NCBI GenBank assembly: GCA_012934845.2
Contig: WNNJ02001288.1
Location: 124,001-188,000, forward strand
Length of the DNA stretch: 64,000 nt
From: Pomphorhynchus laevis
Lineage: Eukaryota > Acanthocephala > Palaeacanthocephala > Echinorhynchida > Pomphorhynchidae
Direction of reading: 5' to 3'
Shown here: one piece after another, positions 57,820-64,000 of the stretch
How positions within the stretch are numbered: the first letter of the stretch is position 1
Layout: every line of letters begins with the position of its first letter
Translations under genes and position numbers: made by a program
Notes under the pieces: generated by a model
What the model saw: only the letters and a program-made list of their open reading frames with translations
Databases searched by the model: none
Told to the model about the DNA's origin: nothing

Positions 57820-60800
57820 AATGAATGACTCGTGGAAAGCCACTACAAGGTGTAAGATGCTGCGCTTGTAACAGTACAGGCTGTGTGTAAAGGATGTAAG
57901 TGTGCCAAACGGTGTTAAATGTTTCAACTGCCTTGCAAAAAATTGCCAAAATCGAATTGTTCAGAATGCTCGATCTATGATTACTGATATGTCCTAAAAT
58001 ATCTACTGAACATTTTATCGATCGATAAAAAGAGAATATATCTATATCAGAAGCCTTTAAAGAAGTGGTATACTGGAAGCCTAATATATTTCATTTACCA
58101 CAGTGTAACGCTAGTCATTACTTTGTTAATCGTCTAGTGTCATGTTATAATCAAATTGGTAATGCATTACCGGGAGAAAACATAGCGTTGGAAACCGCAA
58201 CTGTGTTGTGTCGGTGCATTTTGCGAGGATTTGGTTCGAAGGAAGTTAGTCTTACAAGGAAAGCAATAGAACGACGACTGAAGTTATGGGATGAAGAAAA
58301 CATAGTAGAGCTGTACGCAATCATTTCTAGCCAGACGCGGAAGAACGAGGATAACAGTAGCAAGTACCGTTTCATCATCACAATGACTCAGTAGTGACAA
58401 AAAAGAGACCTGCGCTGGCATTTGCCAGTGCTTTGCTAACGATCCTATTTGGTGAAGCAGTAGTGCTGATATAGCACTCAATGTGAAGTTACCAGAAATC
58501 TTTCTGGTACTTCATACACATGACTCGTCTGCCGTCTGCCAGTCCTCCTCTGTATCCAGCAGTCGGAGGGATCTGGCACTGATGAGTCATTGTGACGACG
58601 AAACGGTAATTGCTACTGTTATCGTCGTTCTTCCGCGTCAGGCTAGAAATGATTGCGTACATAATTCACGCGGAATGGTCTCACACTCCCTCTTGATAAT
58701 AAAGCTGATAAAGGAGGGTCGTGTTCTTCAATCACGTAAATTTTCAATTAGAGATTCGATAGTAAATAACCAAAATTGGCATCTAAGATTTCGAAAATTA
58801 ATGGAAAATGACAAGGCAACCGCTCTAATGAGCTTTTGGAAATGAATGGAAAGGATACGGTATTTTAGATTTGCAATCATTAGTCAAGGGTAAAACTGTG
58901 AAAGATATTCTAAATGAGTTACATCCTAATGCATCACCAATACATGAAGACTCTGTATTAGTACATTCATTGGAAGGAGTGATCAATCATCATTCTGTGT
59001 TATTTGATGATATTGACGATAAAGCAATTATTCAGGCAGCATCCAAAATACATGGAAGTGCGGGCCCTTTGGGTGTAGATGCATTAATGTGGAAACGGAT
59101 GCTTACTTCTTTTAGAAGTGCTTCTAAGACACTAGCTCAGAGTATGGCGGATTTTTCGAGACGTTTAGCGTCAGAGCATATTGATGCAGATCACCTAAAA
59201 GCTTTTACTGTCAGCAGATTAATTCCGTTAAGTAAACATCCCAGGGTAAGGCCAATCAGTATAGGGGAAGATGCACTGCGTATAATCGGAAAAGTAATAT
59301 TAAAGAAAATACAAAATGACATTGAACATGTATCCGGATCTGTTCAATTGTGTGCGGGTCAAAAAATGTGGGATTTACGCTGCGATTCATTCAATCCGAG
59401 ACAAATTCACCCCTGATAACAAAATATGTTCTTGTAATAGATGCAGTTAACACATTTTATCTAGTTAACAGAAAACTAGCGCTTGCAAATATTTCAAAAG
59501 TGTGCCCTGTCCTGTCAGTTGTCCTATCGAATACATACAAAAAAACCAGCGCTTTTAATTATCGCAGAAGATTGTATTTCATCTAACGAAGGATTCACTC
59601 AAAGGGGATCCCTTGGCAATGTCCGCCTTTGCTGCTGCGTCTCATCCACTAATTAGAATATTAGAAAAAAATGCTCCACGTTTTACATAAATGGTACGCG
59701 GATGATGTGAGTTGTGTAGAAGTAGAAGATTTACTGAAAGTTTGGAATATGATTTTGGTTAAAGGACCAAAATTTGGTTTCTTTTGTAAATGTGAGTAAA
59801 TGTAGATTGCTGGTTAACAACAGTAACTCTTACTTATCGAAGTCTTTATCATGAATTTGGAATTCAATTTCAATTAGTAAACAACGGATTAGAAATTCTT
59901 GGTAGTCTAGTTGGAACATTCGATTATACAAAACAGGTTGTAATGGACAAAGTTGCCAAGTGGAAGTTACATATATCAACTCTATCGGAAATAGCAGGGA
60001 ATGATCGCCATATAGCATTTTCAGCTTTGACCTTCTCTATGTAACATAAATGGCTTTACCTACAAAGAACATGTCAGTGTGAACCATCCTGGGTCAAGCC
60101 CTTGAACGATGAAATATTCAACGTACTGTTGCCGGTAATCACAGATCAGATACAAACTGGTGAAATTATGAAATTGGTATTTAAATTGACTACACGAGAT
60201 GGAGGTTTAGGAGTTGTTGATACTTATGATAATGTTACTGAAGAATATCGACGATAAAAAACCTGTGTAGACCCTTGATAGGTGTCAAAGGAGAGTTGTT
60301 GCGAATAACTCAAAGTAAATTACTACACGAAATCAAAAATCAAAAACGACAAATTTCAAGGGAATTTAAAGAGACTTTTTTACCAAGAACTGAAGATACA
60401 CTCAAAAAATCGATAAGTTTTGCTGCTGAAAATGGTGCATTTGTTTGGATACATACGATACATCACTTAATTATCACCTAAACGCAACATGTTTCAGAGA
60501 TGCTCTGGCAGCCAGGTACAGGTGGATGCCAATAAACGCGCCAAAAAATGTCACTGTGGAGAGAACTTCAATATGCCCCACGCACTTTCATGCAAAACTC
60601 GAGCACTTCCTAGCATACGGCATGATGACATTCGAGATTTAATTGCAGATGTAATGACACACACCTGCCATGGAGTATCAATAGAGCCACACTTAAAACC
60701 AGTATATGACACAACATTTTACAAATAAATCAACATGCAGATACAGAGACACGCGTCTAGACATTGTGTGTATGGGTATGAATGGAGGAAGATTTGAGCG

Positions 60801-61245
60801 ATCGTTTTTCGATATTTGTTTTTAACACACATGCTCCATCCCACGCTCAGAAGAGTTGTGAATCGTGCTACTAATATCACGAAGAGAGGAAAAAGACAAA
60901 ATATTTTGAAAGAGTGTTGGAAATCGAACATGCCTCTATCATTCCAATTGCATTTTCTACCCTAGGTGGTGTAGGCCCAGATGGCACAAGGTGTTTGAAA
61001 ACATAAGCACACCGATTATCCGTCAAACGCAACGCTAGTTATGCAGATTGCATAGGATGGTTAAGGCAAAAAAATGGATTTGCTCTTGCTAGATCAGTGT
61101 AGATGTGTATAAGATTGGCAAGATCGACTTTGCATCGTCCAGTTCACAGTAATGCAATTCACATGTTTGCTGAAACTAGTGAAGCGAGTGGGTAGCTGAA
61201 AAACAATAAAGGTTATTCGGCAGTAAAATTAGGGCCCATTTGCGG
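57820..61245 (+). mobile_element. Non-LTR retrotransposon, decayed, Cys-rich head to zinc/endonuclease tail
   Basis: Order along the plus strand: Cys cluster near 57,850-57,960 (CxCAKR, CFNCLAKNC) in shifting frames; 58,065-58,394 (LETATVLCRCILRGFGSKEV); 58,871-59,416, the RT fingers (GPLGVDALMWKRML, RVRPISIGEDALRIIGKVIL); motif A as VDAVNTFYLVNRK; WYADDVSCVE near 59,690; zinc motif KKCHCGENFNMPHALSC (60,548-60,600) with IRHDDIRDLIADVMT; and 60,750-61,200 GGRFERSFFDICF and HASIIPIAFSTLGGVG. It resembles a LINE type common in cnidarians and other invertebrates; the clade is not assigned. Frameshifts throughout. An inverted duplication (58,317-58,400 against 58,580-58,660) disrupts it. Confidence 0.75.
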
Positions 61246-61284
61246 GTAACCTCAAAAATGTAAATGTGTTGTTAAAAAATGTTT

Positions 61285-62150
61285 TCATTTAAAAATATAT
61301 ATTTAATCTATATTTATACCCTTTTGATAGCATTTTCCTTAATTCGATGTTTTTAATTAATTCTAGGTAATGAGTGCATATATGTTCATTTATTTTATCA
61401 AAATTAATACTTTTACAATTGCATTCTGTTTCCATTATGTTTCTAATATTATCGTTACATATTGATTTTAATTCTTTATTATAATTACAAATTTTTCGTC
61501 CTAATGGTGGTAGGAGTTTATACCTTATTTTAGGAATATATTTACTTAAATCTGACCCTATTATTTCTTTACTTTTAGAATTATTTAAAAGTCTGGCTAT
61601 ATATATGTTATATATACATTTATTAATGAAGTTTATGGTTAATGTATATTTTCTATTGTTATTATTAACATTTATTGTACGATTATAGTATTTTGTACTA
61701 CAATAACTGTCTATTATACAACTTAGCCTATCATAGTCGTTAATTAATTTTTGATTTATTGAACATATGATATCTTTGGAAAACTTCCTATATTTACATA
61801 AAGATCTTTTAGCCTGTTATCACTTAAAAGTTGTTTTAATATTTCTAATCGTTCATTTATATACATATCTTTTTTAATATTTTTAACTCTATTTTTCTTA
61901 TTCCTTTTATCACCATGACTTCTTGGTTTGTGTTTAACCGGATTATTATAATATAGTTGTTTATTATGTACTATACTACTTCTGTCAATTCCTTGTACTA
62001 CGTCATTCAATCCTAATGGGTACATGGAATTAAGATTTAAATCCAAAAATCTTCTCTTTCTAATAGATTTTGATTTAATATTGCCTTATTTTCTTCAATA
62101 ATATATTCTAAAATAAATAATTTACAGTATCCTATATCATGTGCAATAAT
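61285..62150 (-). mobile_element. Naiad N-terminal half (endonuclease end to CxC linker)
   Basis: The minus strand encodes [20 protein letters not shown], then [20 protein letters not shown], then the linker, with intact ETECNCKS (around 61,405-61,430), ending at [10 protein letters not shown]. It shows sense codons where the 19-22 kb copy has stops at 19,771 (KK) and 20,239 (E), so those stops are mutations. Confidence 0.75.
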
Positions 62151-63480
62151 ATTCTAAAAATAACATATTTAAATTTGCAAGGAACATATTTAACAAATTT
62201 ACAAGAAACATATTTTTGCATGAGCATTCATGCGTACCATATACTATTAAATATAAAACATAAAATAATGAAATTATTATAATTGGCATAATTTGTAACG
62301 ATATTGGTTTTCTTCAAAATCATTTAAATTATTTAATAGATGCATAAAAATATAAAAATATAATTAAACAAAAAATAGTTAAATGTATAAATCAACACAA
62401 TATTATTAAAAATAAACTTAAATTATATAAAGATATGAAATATATGTTCCGATATACTGATGAAATATGTGTATTTAACTCTAATAATTTTAATTCAACA
62501 AGTGAACAAATTTATTCAAACAGCCTTATTTGTAATTAAACTAATATTGGTGATCAAGAAGGTATATATCTAGATATGAACATTAAATTAACATCAATTA
62601 AATCTATTAAAATTATTAAAATTATTAAAATATATTAAAATCACATATTTAAATTTAAAAAGTCATAAGCTTTCATTAGCATTCATGTATTCCACCAATA
62701 TTATAATATTATATTACAATATTATAATATATTATTACAATATTATATGTATTATAATAAAATACATTTAATAATGACATTTTAAAAATTTCCATAAAAC
62801 GAAATAATATTAACTTTCTTAAAAGTCATTTAAATAATTAAATAGATGCATATTTTAAACTAGGTTACTATAAAAATAACATCAAGCAGATATCTATATT
62901 TAGCAATATTAAAGAAGCATTTTAAAAATTAATTAATCTTATATTCGGAAAAAGATATACAATATATGTTATAATATAACAGAAAATAGTAAAATATATA
63001 AATCAACAAAAATAAATTTAAAATCATTAGCGGAATAATAAAATAATACAAATAATTAAATAGTAAATAGTAAAATATATAAATCAACTTAAATAAAGGA
63101 ACATATTTATGTATAAAAAATAATGTACTTTGTATTATAATAAGATATTAGCTAATCAAATTTAATCAGAGGAAATACGTCATTAGCATGTATTTGGCCC
63201 AGCTGCTATGTTGGGTCGATAAATAGGGACCGAATACCTGATTACATTGCAGTTCCTTCTGATAACTGCTATTCCTTTTCGAATATATCGTATATTATTT
63301 ATTAGTCAATTTATAATAATTAATATTTATTTCAAATTTTAATTATTAATTTTATTTTGTAATAAATATAAATTGTGTAAGATCTCATATAATTATGCAT
63401 TATTTATAATTATTTATCTTTATTTTTAATTTATATATTATATAAAATACGTAAACTCCGCTATCTGATTTCATTTACCT
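62150..63480 (+). mobile_element. Naiad 3' half, opposite orientation to its neighbour
   Basis: Scrambled 3' pieces: FLHEHSC-like and [15 protein letters not shown] (62,210-62,340), [18 protein letters not shown] (62,437-62,500, YTDE replacing YIDD), [10 protein letters not shown], then the structured motif (63,166-63,264) and the tail ending in CGTAAACTCCGCTATCTGAT. With the minus-strand half to its left it forms a head-to-head inverted pair. Confidence 0.7.
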
Positions 63481-63554
63481 ATCATGACCGAAATAACATA
63501 AAATTCTTTCGTATCTGTGTTGTATATTTATGTATGTTGTGTCATTGCATTTTT

Positions 63555-63592
63555 GCTTGATAAGGACGCTACCGTCGAAAGCTAGCATTATT
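63555..63592 (+). repeat. Hammerhead-like core
   Basis: CTTGATAAGGACGCTACCGT then CGAAAGC: stem II GACG-CTAC-CGTC is perfect and is followed by GAAA. The CUGANGA box is changed to CTTGATAAG. It resembles Penelope pLTR hammerheads. 63,600-64,000 shows no other feature. Confidence 0.45.
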
Positions 63593-64000
63593 TTTCATAA
63601 TAAATTAATCTTATCAATAATTTCCATCAACTCAAGAAAGTTCACCTTGACAAGAAAGCAAATCTCGTTTATTTTATATTAAATAAAATATCAATCATAT
63701 TATGAATATATGTAAGAAAAATTTTATTAAAATTTTAAGAATTTTCTAAGTTGACAATTTCTACAGATTCCTACTTTTAAAATTCTTGATCGCAGATTTT
63801 CTAATTCATAAAATGTTTTTACTTTATTATGACAACCAAATGTGTTACCATCAAATTTAAAATCTGTTTCTAATTATGTATTGATATACAAATCTATCAA
63901 ATCGCAAAACAACTGAATTGTGTTCTTGTTCCTAATTGCTTGTTTCATCATAAACATAATTATAGCAAAATTGTATATAAATCCTACACGCAAAACGTTT

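Overview
The window is AT-rich nuclear DNA from an animal, most likely an invertebrate. It has spliced genes with GT/AG introns, a voltage-gated calcium channel beta subunit gene, a HOIL-1-like RBR ubiquitin ligase, and dense, mostly dead retroelements of Penelope-like and non-LTR (LINE) types. There are no bacterial features. The phylum cannot be settled from sequence alone. The abundance of Penelope-like elements with the endonuclease placed first (Naiad type) fits an invertebrate.

Layout. 1-1863 (-) and 2132-4335 (+) hold two different LINE remnants. 4340-9600 is AT-rich with Naiad and Penelope fragments. 9.9-12.0 kb holds a purine-rich duplicated block and two tRNA-headed SINE copies with hammerhead-like sequence. 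12,802-33,983 (+) is the calcium channel beta subunit gene. I could trace its coding sequence through eight exons (about 524 codons) from an in-frame start to the stop. Its introns carry Penelope fragments (13.1-15.1 kb), foldback palindromes (15.2, 16.6, 17.1 kb), a nearly full-length but inactivated Naiad element (19.2-22.3 kb) and two opposed LINE pieces (22.3-26.0 kb). 35,776-36,936 (-) is an intronless 386-residue RBR protein with HOIL-1's signature C-terminus and a duplicated RING1.

37.1-42.8 kb is a nested repeat locus. A Penelope fragment was invaded by a Naiad 3' end. That was invaded at a TA by a 1,164-bp mariner/Tc1-type element whose inverted ends are arrays of a 22-bp repeat and which carries only a helix-turn-helix protein. 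Next to it is a 1,231-bp unit in three near-identical tandem copies that contains a second, related 22-bp array.

43-51 kb is mostly noncoding, with two pairs of long direct repeats, a GC-rich LINE fragment lying beside a calmodulin-like pseudogene, and a broken copy of the last calcium-channel exon. 51.9-54.3 kb has an intact ORF1-like protein followed directly by a decayed canonical Penelope element. 54.5-57.7 and 61.3-63.3 kb are further Naiad copies; 57.8-61.2 kb is a decayed LINE with a zinc/endonuclease-type C-terminus.

The most unusual signals are: a roughly 100-nt motif with a potential pseudoknot, found seven times and tied to Naiad 3' ends; the foldback mariner-like element, with an unoccupied paralogous target site in the same window; the duplicated RING1 in the HOIL-1-like gene; and the hammerhead-like sequence in a tRNA-derived SINE.
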